A stretch of DNA of 64,000 nucleotides from Halobacillus litoralis (GCF_009856355.1 NZ_WMEW01000015.1:1-64000), one strand, 5' to 3'. Positions 25,451-34,585 are shown, counted from the stretch's first letter. A program made the numbers and translations. Notes: generated from the sequence alone by a model not told the origin.

Positions 25451-26731
25451 TCATCCATGGACAGAAAGCAGCTCGGACACCGTCACGAACTGATAGCCTT
25501 CCTTCTCCAAATAGTCCAGCAGCGTCGGCAAAGCTTCGGCTGTTTCCTTATGCACATCATGAAGCAGCACAATCGATCCAGGAACGACTTCTTCCTCGAT
25601 CACTTTGTTCACCGCCTCCGGATCTCTGGTTTTCCAGTCGTGGGAATCCACGGACCATAAGACGACCGATGACCCGAAGTGCCGGGCGGCTTCCTCCACG
25701 GTATCATTCACAGCACCGTACGGGGGACGGAAAACCGACGGCTGCTGCCCCGTGACGTCTGAAATTTTCTTACGGGACGCCTGCATTTCATTCTTGACGG
25801 CCGGCATCCCAATCTTCGTTAAATCCTTGTGCTGATCGGTATGGTTACCGATCTCATGCCCCTCCTCAGCCACCCTTTTGGCAAGGTCGGGATATTTATC
25901 CACTTGTTCCCCCATCATAAAAAATGTGGCTGTAGCGTTGTGCTGCTTTAAAATATCCAGAACTTCCGGTGTCACTTTCCGATTGGGGCCATCATCAAAG
26001 GTGAGGGCGACCACTTTTTCTCCGGAGTCTGTATAGGAAAGCACCCGTTCCAGAGATACATCGACTTGCACAAAACCTCCCTTGTCCATCCCGAGGTCTT
26101 CCGGGTTGAAATAAGCGGTCAGATCCTTATCTTGTATGGTCCAGTTCCAATCATCCGGCCGGTTTATCACAGCTTTAAGCGCTTCTTCCTCAGCGTTTTC
26201 CTTTTTCAGCTGTTTCTTTACATTGTTCTGGATCCCTTTGACGGCTTCCGGGTTATCCAGCATTTTCGTGAGCTTCACGAGTTGATTTTCCTGATTCAGT
26301 GTAAAAACCCGCACGTTTGAGTCGGCGTGCCCGTCTTTTATTCTTGTGTGGGAGCGGAAAATAAAACTGTATGTATCCCCGCGCCCCCTTTGAGCATCAA
26401 CCTCAATGGTTAAATGGGCGCGGCGTCCGTTTCCGAGCTTTTCCTTATGCTTCTCCACCTGTGCCAGAAAGTCTTCTTTTTCCTGGCGGGTCCACGCCTG
26501 GACAGTCTCGTTCTGTTCCTTCTCGTCCATAGAGGCCGTGCTGATGGAGAGCGTGTAGGTGTCCGCCTCCTCCGTCTCCTCCTGAAAATAAAGGTAGGGG
26601 GCACTGCTGCTTTTACCAGATACAGGCGTAAGCCATTTCACCATTCCTGTTCCTATTAGACCGGCAATCAACAGAAGAACGACCCAGCCGGGCCATTTAA
26701 TCCGCTTGATCAGTGGTTTTTTCTTTATCAT
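25451..26731 (-). CDS. Polysaccharide deacetylase, PdaC-like
   Basis: 426 aa anchored by one N-terminal membrane helix (residues 15-31). An extracellular region of about 190 residues resembling the PdaC/RsiV-type domain precedes the NodB domain: LTFDDGPNRK, GNHTDQH (metal His pair), FRPPYGA, WSVDSHDWKTRD and SIVLLHDVHKE. It should deacetylate peptidoglycan or related polysaccharide outside the membrane. The PdaC name rests on domain order only. Confidence 0.88.
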   Translation of the reverse strand: MIKKKPLIKRIKWPGWVVLLLIAGLIGTGMVKWLTPVSGKSSSAPYLYFQEETEEADTYTLSISTASMDEKEQNETVQAWTRQEKEDFLAQVEKHKEKLGNGRRAHLTIEVDAQRGRGDTYSFIFRSHTRIKDGHADSNVRVFTLNQENQLVKLTKMLDNPEAVKGIQNNVKKQLKKENAEEEALKAVINRPDDWNWTIQDKDLTAYFNPEDLGMDKGGFVQVDVSLERVLSYTDSGEKVVALTFDDGPNRKVTPEVLDILKQHNATATFFMMGEQVDKYPDLAKRVAEEGHEIGNHTDQHKDLTKIGMPAVKNEMQASRKKISDVTGQQPSVFRPPYGAVNDTVEEAARHFGSSVVLWSVDSHDWKTRDPEAVNKVIEEEVVPGSIVLLHDVHKETAEALPTLLDYLEKEGYQFVTVSELLSVHG

Positions 26732-27070
26732 TTCCCCTTCATCCTTTTCTAATAATCTTCCTATCTATTATTCCAAATTTATACATATTTCTCAATGTTC
26801 TTTTTTGATAGAAAAGATGCAAGGGCGAATCTGCCTCTGACCAGTGCCTCACGCCGGTTCCCAGGACTGTATCATTCAAGCCGCCGTCCAATACAGACAC
26901 CAGCACCTGTTTGTCCAGAGATTCGAAAAAAATCCGTCAGTATTTCACGAGAAGTCTGCTTCAAGTTCAGTCCTGTAGTTCCATTGCCGGCATCGAGGGC
27001 TTCATGATGGACAGCTCAGACCTTGTTCACAACCACGTTTTTTTGAAAGGGAAATCAAAATTCCCCCTAA
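26732..27070. other. Intergenic, possible decayed coding remnant
   Basis: No gene is supported. On the minus strand a frame without a start (HHEALDAGNGTTGLN..REILTDFF) runs about 45 codons to a stop near 26875, which may be an eroded gene. The deacetylase promoter should also lie here. Confidence 0.3.
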
Positions 27071-27103
27071 AAAAAACAGCACCGCCTCTGCGGTGCTGTT
27101 TTC
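27071..27103 (-). terminator. Terminator of the glycosylation operon
   Basis: AACAGCACCGC and GCGGTGCTGTT enclose a 5-nt loop, with a T-run on the minus strand directly after the uridylyltransferase stop. Confidence 0.9.
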
Positions 27104-27989
27104 AAGATAAAACCCTATTTTTCTGCGCCTCCAGGACATCTTCCAACAGCTGGATGTATTCTTCCTGCATATCCTCATGTTTCATTCCCATTTCAATGAG
27201 CGCGCGCATATACCCAAATTTATAACCGATATCGTAACGATCTCCCAGGAGTGGAAAGGCCGCTACGCTTTCCCGCTGCAGAAGGCTCTTGATGGCATCA
27301 GTCAGCTGATATTCTCCCCCCTCTCCTTTTTCAATGCTGCGGAGATCCTGGAAGATGGAAGGCGTCAGAACATAACGGCCCATGATTCCAAGTGTAGACG
27401 GAGCTTGATGGGGCTGAGGTTTCTCGATAAGGTCGGATACCTCGTATCGTTTCTTGTCCTTGGCAGCGTATTGGATAATACCGTATTTATGGACATGCTC
27501 ACGCCTCACATTCTGGACACCGATAACGGATTGCCGCGTTTCTTCATACACAGCCATCATCTGTGCGATCGCCGGCTTTTCAGACATCATCAAGTCATCA
27601 CCGAGCAGAACAGCAAACGGTTCATCTCCTACAAAACTCTCCGCACAGAGAATCGCATGACCGAGGCCGAGCGGTGTCGTCTGTCTCACTGCCTGGAAAG
27701 TGGCCAGAGAGGCAAGCGACTGGACTTCTCTTAGTTCAGACCACTTCCCTTTCTCATCCAGATGCTGTTCCAGTTCAATCGAGCGGTCGAAATGATTGAG
27801 GATGGCCTCTTTGTTTCTGGATGTGACAAACAGGATTTCTTCAATGCCGGCTTGAACCGCTTCCTCGACAATGTACTGGACCGCCGGTTTATCAACGATC
27901 GGAAGCATTTCCTTTGGCAGGGCTTTGGTAGCCGGTAAAAAACGCGTTCCTAATCCTGCCACCGGGATGACAGCTTTTTTTATGGTCAT
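27102..27989 (-). CDS. gtaB: UTP-glucose-1-phosphate uridylyltransferase
   Basis: Makes UDP-glucose from UTP and glucose-1-phosphate. 295 aa with the nucleotide-binding VAGLGTRFLPATKALPKEM (residues 10-28), the VDKPAVQYIVEEA strand and LLGDDLMM. It is the last gene of an operon with GT39, GT2 and GtrA proteins, so its UDP-glucose likely feeds envelope glycosylation. Paralogues (YtdA, GtaB) cannot be told apart here. Confidence 0.92.
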   Translation of the reverse strand: MTIKKAVIPVAGLGTRFLPATKALPKEMLPIVDKPAVQYIVEEAVQAGIEEILFVTSRNKEAILNHFDRSIELEQHLDEKGKWSELREVQSLASLATFQAVRQTTPLGLGHAILCAESFVGDEPFAVLLGDDLMMSEKPAIAQMMAVYEETRQSVIGVQNVRREHVHKYGIIQYAAKDKKRYEVSDLIEKPQPHQAPSTLGIMGRYVLTPSIFQDLRSIEKGEGGEYQLTDAIKSLLQRESVAAFPLLGDRYDIGYKFGYMRALIEMGMKHEDMQEEYIQLLEDVLEAQKNRVLS

Positions 27990-28005
27990 AATGACTCTCT
28001 CCTTT

Positions 28006-28395
28006 TTAATGTGATGAAAATACCCACCAGCGGCTCAGGCCGTAATTGATGAATAATCCGCCAAGCGTTGCGGCTGCTTTCGCTGGGAGGACGGGCAGGC
28101 CGGCTGTTTCGACGGATCCTATCAAAAGCGCCGTCGTTATGATAAGCGTAAAAAGGTTAACTCCAATGAACTTGACGAATGCTTTCATTCCACCTTCTGC
28201 TTTAAAAGTAAAGCGGCTGTTCCATACATAGCTGTTCCCGACTCCGCAGCTGTAGGATAGAAGCTGGGCCGCCATGTAAGGCAGGCCTGCTGAGGAAAGC
28301 AGGAAGAAAACGGTGAAATCCACCACCGTATTCAAGCCGCCGACAGCGCTGAATTTTAAAAACTGCCAAGGATTACTTCGAACGGACAGCCGCAT
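28006..28395 (-). CDS. GtrA-family flippase-like membrane protein
   Basis: 129 aa with four membrane segments and the GtrA opening FLKFSAVGGLNTVVDFTVF (residues 13-31). Family members are thought to flip undecaprenyl-phosphate sugars made by the partner GT2. The start overlaps the GT2 end by 23 nt. Confidence 0.88.
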   Translation of the reverse strand: MRLSVRSNPWQFLKFSAVGGLNTVVDFTVFFLLSSAGLPYMAAQLLSYSCGVGNSYVWNSRFTFKAEGGMKAFVKFIGVNLFTLIITTALLIGSVETAGLPVLPAKAAATLGGLFINYGLSRWWVFSSH

Positions 28396-29341
28396 GGTCT
28401 TTCACCGACCGTCCATACGTTTCCTGAACGATATAGGAAGGCCGTCCTTTCGACTCGTCATAGATGCGCCCGATATACTCGCCGATGATGCCGAGCATTA
28501 ACAGAACGAATCCGAAGAAAAACAGCTGGATAACGATGACGGACGACCAACCAGGCACCGCAGCGTCTGTGAACAACCGCTGATAGATGACATAGATCAT
28601 ATAGAGAAATCCAATCATAGAAACCATCGCTCCGCCGTAGCTTGAAAGTTTGAGCGGCTTATAGGAAAAGGAGGTAATGCCGTCCAGGGAGAGCTTGATC
28701 ATTTTTCCGAGCGGGTATTTCGACTCCCCGTATTCCCGTTCATCACGGTCGTATTCCACCGCTGTCTGCTTGAAACCGACCCAGCTGACAAGCCCGCGGA
28801 CGAACCGGTTTTTCTCCTGCAGCTGGTTCATCTGGTCACAGACTTTCCTGTCAATTAAGCGGAAGTCACCGGTATCAAGCGGAATATCCACATCCGTCAG
28901 GGACCGGAGCAGCCGGTAATACATTGAAGCGGTCACCTTTTTGAAGAAGGTTTCTCCTTTTCTCTCTGCCCGCTTTGCGTAAACCACGTCATAGCCTTCC
29001 TTCCACTTTTCCACCATATCCTTGATCCGCTCAGGGGGATCCTGGAGGTCGGCGTCGATAACGACGACCGCCTCTCCTCTTGCCTGGTCCATTCCGGCTG
29101 TAATAGCCACCTGGTGACCGAAGTTGCGGGACAGGTCAAGCACTATCACAGAGGGATCCCATTCGCTGTACTCTTTAACCATGGGCAGCGTGCCATCCCT
29201 GCTTCCGTCATTTACGAATATCAATTCATACGGCTCATCTAAATCATTCATCACTTTTTTCAGACGTTCATACGTCATGCCAATGACTTCTTCTTCGTTA
29301 TACATCGGGATAATGATGGAATACATGATATAGCTGCCCAT
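28373..29341 (-). CDS. Membrane GT2 glycosyltransferase (GtrB/CsbB/YkcC type)
   Basis: 322 aa. The GT2 domain opens with IIIPMYNEEE, has DADLQDPPE as the DxD region and the usual QQ/RW-like acceptor segment KNRFVRGLVSW; two C-terminal membrane helices follow (about 230-290). By family it loads a sugar onto undecaprenyl phosphate. I prefer ATG 29341 because GGAGGCGAATAA lies before it and overlaps the end of the previous gene. Confidence 0.9.
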   Translation of the reverse strand: MGSYIMYSIIIPMYNEEEVIGMTYERLKKVMNDLDEPYELIFVNDGSRDGTLPMVKEYSEWDPSVIVLDLSRNFGHQVAITAGMDQARGEAVVVIDADLQDPPERIKDMVEKWKEGYDVVYAKRAERKGETFFKKVTASMYYRLLRSLTDVDIPLDTGDFRLIDRKVCDQMNQLQEKNRFVRGLVSWVGFKQTAVEYDRDEREYGESKYPLGKMIKLSLDGITSFSYKPLKLSSYGGAMVSMIGFLYMIYVIYQRLFTDAAVPGWSSVIVIQLFFFGFVLLMLGIIGEYIGRIYDESKGRPSYIVQETYGRSVKDHAAVRSK

Positions 29342-29342
29342 T

Positions 29343-31460
29343 TTATTCGCCTCCATTTTCTAATGTGACTTTATATAACTGCGTGAAACCATCTGTGGAT
29401 GTGCTCTGCCATTCTTCCTCTGGTACAGCGGTCCCGTTTTCCTGAATCCATGTGGTCACTTCCTCATTGGAGCCTCCTCTTTGAGATTCAGAGAGCAGAA
29501 AGTAACTTACGTCCCCCTCTGCAACGGCTGCTTCCAGTTCCTCTACAGAATAGACCGGGTCACTACCAGAAAAGCCGCCCATAATCATTACGGACTCTTT
29601 TTCATCGACGATGTACGGAGTTGCTGTACTGTATTGTACCGTTCCAAACAAGTAGGTTTCCCCTGTATTGTTTTCGCGTAAATACTCCAGAGTCTTTTCA
29701 TCAAGGTCCTGGGTGACTGGTCCGGCTCCTCCTCCTTGACCATCACCGCCTTCAGCGGCCGTACCGCTGCCCGGGCCATCTTCCAACGGCATGTCGTCTG
29801 GAAGACCTTGTGCTGAAACCCTCCGGTCATCATCCCCTTGTCCCTGAGGCGCGTTCCCCTGCGGCATACTCATCTCTGTGGATGGCCCTGCTTCAGGAAG
29901 CGCACTATTCCCACCGTACACAATCGGTGTCAAAGACCAGAATGTCGGAACGATCAGGAGGATCAATGTACCCGCGACAGCTACTGTCTGCTTTATGGGC
30001 TGTGAATTTTTTTTCATAAGGACGAGCCCGGCCGTTACAACAATGCCCAGCCCGAGAATAAGGATGGACCAGAACGAACCGATTTTTTCTTCATAAGGCT
30101 GAAGAATCCACCATTGAGTGGCAGCTGTGGTAAAAACAGCCGCCGGAAGAAGCCATGACTTCCACCCCTCCCCTTTATACAAGGTGAGCAGCTCCACACT
30201 TCCTGCACCAAACAATGCAGCGAGAGGCGGAGCAAGCATAATCAAGTAGTAATGGTGGAAAAAGCCTGCAACACTGAAGAATCCTGCGACCGGAAGAAGC
30301 CATGCGAGCCAGAAAATCGTCTCATTATGCTTCTCTGTACGTGATTTCCATCGAGCCCCGGCTAACAACCCGGCAGCCGCGAATAATGCAAAAGGCAGCA
30401 GCCAGCTTGCCTGGTCCGCCAGGCTATCCTGTAGAAGTCGTAAGACACCCGGATCGCCTAAATCGAACATTCCGCCTCCGCCTCCACCCTGTGCAGCACC
30501 GGCGGGCTGACCTGAAGTCCCCACCTGTGGAGGTTCCTGCGTGCCTGAGGATGGCGTGTCTTGACTTCCCGGCGCAGCATCTGTCAGTCCGGAAGGTTGA
30601 GCATCAGAAGCGTCCTGTGCCGGCAGTGCGCCCTGGTCCGTTCCACTGCCATCCCCCCCAGTATCCTGACCGAGAAGTCGTGACATGCCATTGTATCCAA
30701 AAGCCAGCTCCAATACCGAGTTGGTTGAACTGCTTCCGATATACGGCCGTTCATCCGCCGGCGTCAAGTCAACAACAAGGGCCCAGGAAAGAGAAATAGA
30801 AAGGAGAACGAACAGAGAAGCGGCGAGCGTTGTCAGCTTTTTCTTCCACCCTGCCTTCATGGCAACCCATACGAATAAAACAAAGGCCGGGACCACCATG
30901 TACGCCTGCAGCATTTTCATATTGAAACCGATGCCGATCAAAGCAAAAGCAGCCACAATGCTCCATAGTTTCTGCTCTCTCACCCCTTTGAACAGGAACC
31001 ATGTCCCCGCCAGCAGTGTGAATACCAGCATACTGTCAATGTTGTTCGTCCGACTGACCGCTACAGCGATCGGAGTCACAGCCATGGCCAGTGAAGCTAT
31101 CCTTGCAGCAAGGGCTCCGAAGTTCGGCTTGACGAGAAAATATACAAGCAGGACAGACCCAACGCCTGCCAGCGCCTGTGGAAGGATGACACTCCAACCG
31201 GAAAGGCCAAAGATTTCTGCGCTGATCGTCTGAATCCAGAAGGTGACCGGCGGCTTATCCACGGTTACAGAGCCGGCAGAATCCAGCGACGCGTAGAAGA
31301 AATTATGAAAACTTTCCATCATACTGCCGACAGCAGTCGTGTAGTAATTATTTGCGTATTCATCTTCCCAAATCAGGAAGAAGTTAAGGAAAGAAACGAG
31401 AATGACAGAACCTAAAAGCCACGGGTCCAGCTTCTTTCCCTTCCATCTTTTCAACATCAT
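29343..31460 (-). CDS. GT39-type membrane glycosyltransferase (YkcB-like)
   Basis: About 705 aa with a dozen membrane segments. The N-terminal extracellular loop carries EDEYANNYYTTAV and VDKPPVTFW, as in the PMT/ArnT fold. Two low-complexity Gly/Gln/Ser/Asp-rich stretches (about residues 268-335 and 520-575) lie in outside loops. It transfers a lipid-linked sugar to a wall acceptor by family inference. The gene order GT39-GT2 matches Bacillus ykcB-ykcC. AGGAG precedes ATG 31460. Confidence 0.88.
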   Translation of the reverse strand: MMLKRWKGKKLDPWLLGSVILVSFLNFFLIWEDEYANNYYTTAVGSMMESFHNFFYASLDSAGSVTVDKPPVTFWIQTISAEIFGLSGWSVILPQALAGVGSVLLVYFLVKPNFGALAARIASLAMAVTPIAVAVSRTNNIDSMLVFTLLAGTWFLFKGVREQKLWSIVAAFALIGIGFNMKMLQAYMVVPAFVLFVWVAMKAGWKKKLTTLAASLFVLLSISLSWALVVDLTPADERPYIGSSSTNSVLELAFGYNGMSRLLGQDTGGDGSGTDQGALPAQDASDAQPSGLTDAAPGSQDTPSSGTQEPPQVGTSGQPAGAAQGGGGGGMFDLGDPGVLRLLQDSLADQASWLLPFALFAAAGLLAGARWKSRTEKHNETIFWLAWLLPVAGFFSVAGFFHHYYLIMLAPPLAALFGAGSVELLTLYKGEGWKSWLLPAAVFTTAATQWWILQPYEEKIGSFWSILILGLGIVVTAGLVLMKKNSQPIKQTVAVAGTLILLIVPTFWSLTPIVYGGNSALPEAGPSTEMSMPQGNAPQGQGDDDRRVSAQGLPDDMPLEDGPGSGTAAEGGDGQGGGAGPVTQDLDEKTLEYLRENNTGETYLFGTVQYSTATPYIVDEKESVMIMGGFSGSDPVYSVEELEAAVAEGDVSYFLLSESQRGGSNEEVTTWIQENGTAVPEEEWQSTSTDGFTQLYKVTLENGGE

Positions 31461-31512
31461 GATCACTCCTATAGATTATGGCGGTTTATTTACAAAACCC
31501 AGTATGAACGAT

Positions 31513-31557
31513 GAAGCTGATTTCCAAATGAATAGAAGCTGAAAGAAAGCTGAAAAT
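31513..31557 (-). promoter_or_regulatory. Direct repeats upstream of the glycosylation operon
   Basis: On the minus strand TTTCAGC occurs twice exactly 11 nt apart (TTTCAGCTTTCTTTCAGCTT), and TCAGCTTC occurs a third time about 20 nt nearer the gene. An 11-nt direct repeat is the usual layout of an OmpR-type response-regulator site. The regulator is unknown. Confidence 0.45.
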
Positions 31558-31740
31558 GATTTTCCCCCTCATCATCAAGAGTGATTTTCTTGTACAACGA
31601 AAAGAATACATAAAGACACCGATACGAGCCTGCCTCATCTTCGGGTCTCGGAGTTGTGCGCATATAAGGCGCTGCTGCGATTTTCACAGCGAATGTGAAA
31701 CGAAAGAAGGAATAGAAAAGGTAAGCCTCCTGAGAATAGA

Positions 31741-31787
31741 AAAAAGCGGATGGCATGGATAAAATATTCCATGCCATCCGCTTTTTT
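31741..31787 (-). terminator. Strong bidirectional terminator
   Basis: AAAAAGCGGATGGCATGG and its complement form a long perfect stem around a 10-nt AT-rich loop. It ends the small-membrane-gene run on its right. Confidence 0.88.
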
Positions 31788-31852
31788 GAACTTTACCTTC
31801 CATCTATCCTCAGTTTTTCAGTGGCCTTGGATATGGCGGGTCTTTACTTGAA

Positions 31853-32035
31853 TCACGTATTAATCTTTTTCCTGCCTCTATATTCTGATCCAAACCTTAC
31901 AGCTCCAATAAGAAAAAGAATGCTGGAGAAAAACAGAACCATGCCGTTCCATTGACCATCAAACATTGTAATGTTCACAAGGATCATGGTATGTGTGATT
32001 AATAAAAGCACAAACAAAATCACATAGGTTTTCAT
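31853..32035 (-). CDS. Small membrane protein, unknown function
   Basis: 60 aa with two hydrophobic segments and a basic tail (EYRGRKKINT). AGGAGGTCGCAACGT precedes ATG 32035, deciding the start. Confidence 0.65.
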   Translation of the reverse strand: MKTYVILFVLLLITHTMILVNITMFDGQWNGMVLFFSSILFLIGAVRFGSEYRGRKKINT

Positions 32036-32082
32036 ACGTTGCGACCTCCTAAACATAACCTCTACTCTTCTTTCATCTTCTT

Positions 32083-32241
32083 CTATCCTAAATAAAACAG
32101 CCCTGTCACAAAAAGAAGCCAGGGCACAGCGCTGGAATCATACCGGAATGACATTCCCGGAAAGCTCTGCGCCATTTCTATAATGACAAACAGCAGCACG
32201 GAAAAAGAAAAATAGATCGCCGCTGTGATAGGATGTCCCAA
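32083..32241 (-). CDS. Small membrane protein with TTG start
   Basis: 52 aa with two membrane segments (ITAAIYFSFSVLLFVII and PWLLFVTGLFYL). The TTG at 32241 follows AAAGGAGGATATTCG; no ATG in frame has a ribosome site. Confidence 0.6.
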   Translation of the reverse strand: MGHPITAAIYFSFSVLLFVIIEMAQSFPGMSFRYDSSAVPWLLFVTGLFYLG

Positions 32242-32257
32242 CGAATATCCTCCTTTG

Positions 32258-32725
32258 TTATACCGTTCTCCGGCCGAACCGGACATACATCAAAAGCGCA
32301 CTCCCCACCGCAAACATCCCGGCAGCAATCCCGAAGTAAAAAAAGACCTGCCCCCCAAGCGTGGAGGAAGCATAGCTGAGAAAACTGAAAGCAAACAGTC
32401 CCACTCCCAATAAAGCCAGCAAAACCATCGACCCTTTCCACCGGCCTTTCGTCAAGATCGAGCCCACAGCCAACACCAGTAAAATGAAGCTGCTGAACAT
32501 CAGCATCGGAAACAGCGGCCTGAACTTAGCGGCATACACAAAGTAATCCAGCTGGACAATCTGCTCCTCTCCCATGACCTCCCCGTTAATCATTTGGGAA
32601 AAAGGGGCGGAATGAGCCCATTCCCATGATTTATCCAGAAGCGCACTTCCTTCATACCAGGAAACAAGGGCAGAAAAAATGAAAACAACGGAAAGAAGAA
32701 CACATACGACAAAGGATCGATACAT
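32258..32725 (-). CDS. DUF4306-like membrane protein (YjdJ type)
   Basis: 155 aa with an N-terminal membrane helix, the outside motif SWYEGSALLDKSWEW (residues 22-36), DYFVYAAKFRPLFPM, and three more helices. The motif resembles Bacillus YjdJ (DUF4306) from memory. Function unknown. GAGGAG precedes the ATG. Confidence 0.7.
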   Translation of the reverse strand: MYRSFVVCVLLSVVFIFSALVSWYEGSALLDKSWEWAHSAPFSQMINGEVMGEEQIVQLDYFVYAAKFRPLFPMLMFSSFILLVLAVGSILTKGRWKGSMVLLALLGVGLFAFSFLSYASSTLGGQVFFYFGIAAGMFAVGSALLMYVRFGRRTV

Positions 32726-32750
32726 AGAACTCCTCCTCTTTCATTTCCTT

Positions 32751-33188
32751 TTAGGAATCCATCCGTTCCAAAAGCATGTAGTCCTTTGTTTTTTCTACAT
32801 CGATTTGATTTCTCCTGCCAAAAGCCAGTAATTCGTCATACCCCTCCGGCTCTGTCATCACCACTAACGGGATGTTCAAGCCTTTATAGGTTTGAATGGC
32901 AGCCGCTTTCTTTTTCCAGCCGGTCCGGAAGAATTTAAGCGTTTGGATATGCTCAGGTATCAGTTCTTTCTTTAAAACCCGCTTCTTCAGATAAGTAACG
33001 GTATAAATCAATCGCTGATCCTGAATATCAATTTGAAATCGAAATAAACTCCCCATCGCCAAGAATAATAGAATCACCAGGAACAGTTGAATCGTTGCAC
33101 CAAATGCGCTGGAAAGGAGTAACCACAGAAGGGGAAAGAGAAGTGTGACCGTATCTCTGATTCTCTTCGGATTGATGGAATAGCTCAT
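32751..33188 (-). CDS. Membrane protein with PH-like domain, unknown
   Basis: 145 aa. Two hydrophobic segments near the N-terminus (13-28 and 31-46) are followed by a beta-rich region (FQIDIQDQRLIYTVTYLKKR) typical of bacterial PH-like YcxB/YdbT modules. The start overlaps the upstream stop as ATGA. Confidence 0.65.
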   Translation of the reverse strand: MSYSINPKRIRDTVTLLFPLLWLLLSSAFGATIQLFLVILLFLAMGSLFRFQIDIQDQRLIYTVTYLKKRVLKKELIPEHIQTLKFFRTGWKKKAAAIQTYKGLNIPLVVMTEPEGYDELLAFGRRNQIDVEKTKDYMLLERMDS

Positions 33189-33391
33189 GACTGATCACCT
33201 CCGAACCTTTCCTGCTTTCTTTGGACGCTCCAATAAACAGCTAAGGCTGCCATTTGAAGTGGTAAAAGAAACAGAAAAGGAGAAGATGAATGTGGATGAA
33301 TGATTTGATAAATGCCGGCTGTTATGACCATTAGCCAAATTCCTAATACGACCATCCGGAGAATCTTTTTCAGCTTATAATCGTTCGTCAA
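33185..33391 (-). CDS. Small membrane protein, unknown function
   Basis: 68 aa with two hydrophobic segments and a basic C-terminus (VQRKQERFGGDQS). I choose TTG 33391 because it overlaps the GNAT stop as TTGA and follows GGAGTGGGGG. It lies in a tight three-gene run with the GNAT and the PH-like protein. Confidence 0.6.
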   Translation of the reverse strand: MTNDYKLKKILRMVVLGIWLMVITAGIYQIIHPHSSSPFLFLLPLQMAALAVYWSVQRKQERFGGDQS

Positions 33392-33933
33392 AATTTCCCC
33401 CACTCCTCTTTCAGCAAACCATAAACGATTCTGTCATGATGGCTTCCGTTCAAATATTCATACTCACGCAGGACTCCTTCCTTCGTGAATCCGAGCCGTT
33501 CGGGAACCGCCCTGCTTTTCCCATTTCCTACCGCCGTCTGAATGTCCACTTTTCTTAAACCAAGCTCAAAAAATGCGTAATCGACCATCTTCCGGACCGC
33601 TTTCGTTACAAGACCCCTGCCCGTAAAGGCAGCTCCAAGCCAGTAGCCGATTTCCGTTCTTCCCGTTTCCTGATCTATGTATAGAAATCCAGTGGAACCG
33701 GCCAGTTCCCCTTTATACAGGATGCCGGCCCAGAAACCTCCTCCGTCGGCCATCCTTGTCAGGGACCTGCTTATAAAGGCAGCAGAATCACCCGCTTCCT
33801 TCGTTTTGTTCGGGAAGGAAAGCCACATCCCGAGATGACTCCTGTTTCTGTCCACCAGCTCAAACAAGGCATCCGCGTGTTTTGGTTCCAGGATGGACAG
33901 CTCTACGTCATCATCCACATGCATCGTAAACAT
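33388..33933 (-). CDS. GNAT acetyltransferase, RimJ/RimL (YdaF) type
   Basis: 181 aa. The acetyl-CoA core is seen as TEIGYWLGAAFTGRGLVTKA (residues 112-131) and the LGLRKVDIQTAVGN..S end. RimL-like members acetylate N-terminal amines of proteins, but the substrate is not readable. GGAGGAAAACAT precedes the ATG. Confidence 0.85.
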   Translation of the reverse strand: MFTMHVDDDVELSILEPKHADALFELVDRNRSHLGMWLSFPNKTKEAGDSAAFISRSLTRMADGGGFWAGILYKGELAGSTGFLYIDQETGRTEIGYWLGAAFTGRGLVTKAVRKMVDYAFFELGLRKVDIQTAVGNGKSRAVPERLGFTKEGVLREYEYLNGSHHDRIVYGLLKEEWGKF

Positions 33934-34001
33934 ATGTTTTCCTCCTCTTCTACGATTCCAATTATTTCAAAAGATTCCCCTGAACTCAATCATTAAAAAA
34001 A

Positions 34002-34022
34002 CCTTCTTTTTCATAAAGAAGG
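34002..34022. terminator. Terminator hairpin, left copy flanking a MITE-like element
   Basis: CCTTCTTT and AAAGAAGG pair around a short AT loop, preceded by A7. It differs by one base from the copy at 34367-34387. Confidence 0.7.
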
Positions 34023-34366
34023 CAGTCCGTAGAAAAAGTTCTTCCTATCCAATTAGAGTTGTCCGCCTGTCTTGTTGAGAGGGCACGTTCCGCTTATCGG
34101 CGGATGCCTGCCGCGGGCACGGCCTCAGCTGACTTGGTCAATAAACCATCTGACCAAGTGGATCTTCGGCCCGTGCTGTTCCCGCAGGCGTCACCGCCGA
34201 ACGCTCCTCGTGCCGGTCCCTGTGGAAGAACGAGTGGTCCGAGATCGCCGGGCGTGGGTTTTGCGAGGAAGCTCGGGCGCTCGTCCGCGGAAAGGGAAGG
34301 GGCTTTCGCTCCCGGCGGTAAGAAAGAAAAAAGCTTGTAAAGAAACAGGGGTTTCTCTACAAGCTG
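34023..34366 (+). mobile_element. MITE-like IS1182 remnant without transposase
   Basis: It carries both end modules: TAGAAAAAG..AGAGTTGTCC at the left, CCGCGGGCACGGCCTCAGCT and GCTGTTCCCGCAGGCGTCAC inside, AACGAGTGGTCCGAGATCGC and GCTCGTCCGCGGAAAGGGAA, and TTTCTCTACAAGCTG at the right. The transposase tail seen in the 22 and 44 kb copies is absent. Open frames here are on GC-rich palindromes and are not genes. Confidence 0.8.
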
Positions 34367-34375
34367 CCTTCTTTT

Positions 34376-34585
34376 TTATAAAGAAGGCTTTATCTGCTTT
34401 ATTTCTTCACAGGCTGTCTGGAAATTTTTCAATGATTCTCCTCCCAGCGCAGACCTGTCACCGCCGAACAATCGCTGCAGGACGATTTCCTGCGCTTGTT
34501 CGATAGAGAGGTCTCCACTGTTTAACACGAGCTTTATATAAGACTTAAAATATTCCTTGGTCAATGCGCCCGATTGATGCAGCAT
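34376..34585 (-). CDS. Small cytoplasmic protein, unknown function
   Basis: 69 aa, soluble and helical (YFKSYIKLVLNSGDLSIEQ). GGAGGGAATGACGT precedes the ATG. The last codons and the stop lie inside the right terminator copy of the adjacent remnant. No family is recognised. Confidence 0.6.
   Translation of the reverse strand: MLHQSGALTKEYFKSYIKLVLNSGDLSIEQAQEIVLQRLFGGDRSALGGESLKNFQTACEEIKQIKPSL

Noticed and set aside
26740..27070. Candidate gene upstream of the deacetylase
   Set aside because: The frame has no start codon or ribosome site and is interrupted; reported only as a possible remnant.
34023..34366. Group IIC intron (these also insert behind terminators)
   Set aside because: The elements have inverted terminal repeats, flanking duplications and, in two copies, a DDE transposase tail; no intron domain V or reverse transcriptase is seen.
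34059..34506. Long plus-strand frames over 34.06-34.51 kb and similar frames at 22.3-22.8 and 44.2-44.8 kb
   Set aside because: They lie on the GC-rich palindromes of the IS1182-like remnants, recur in several frames and carry no start signal.
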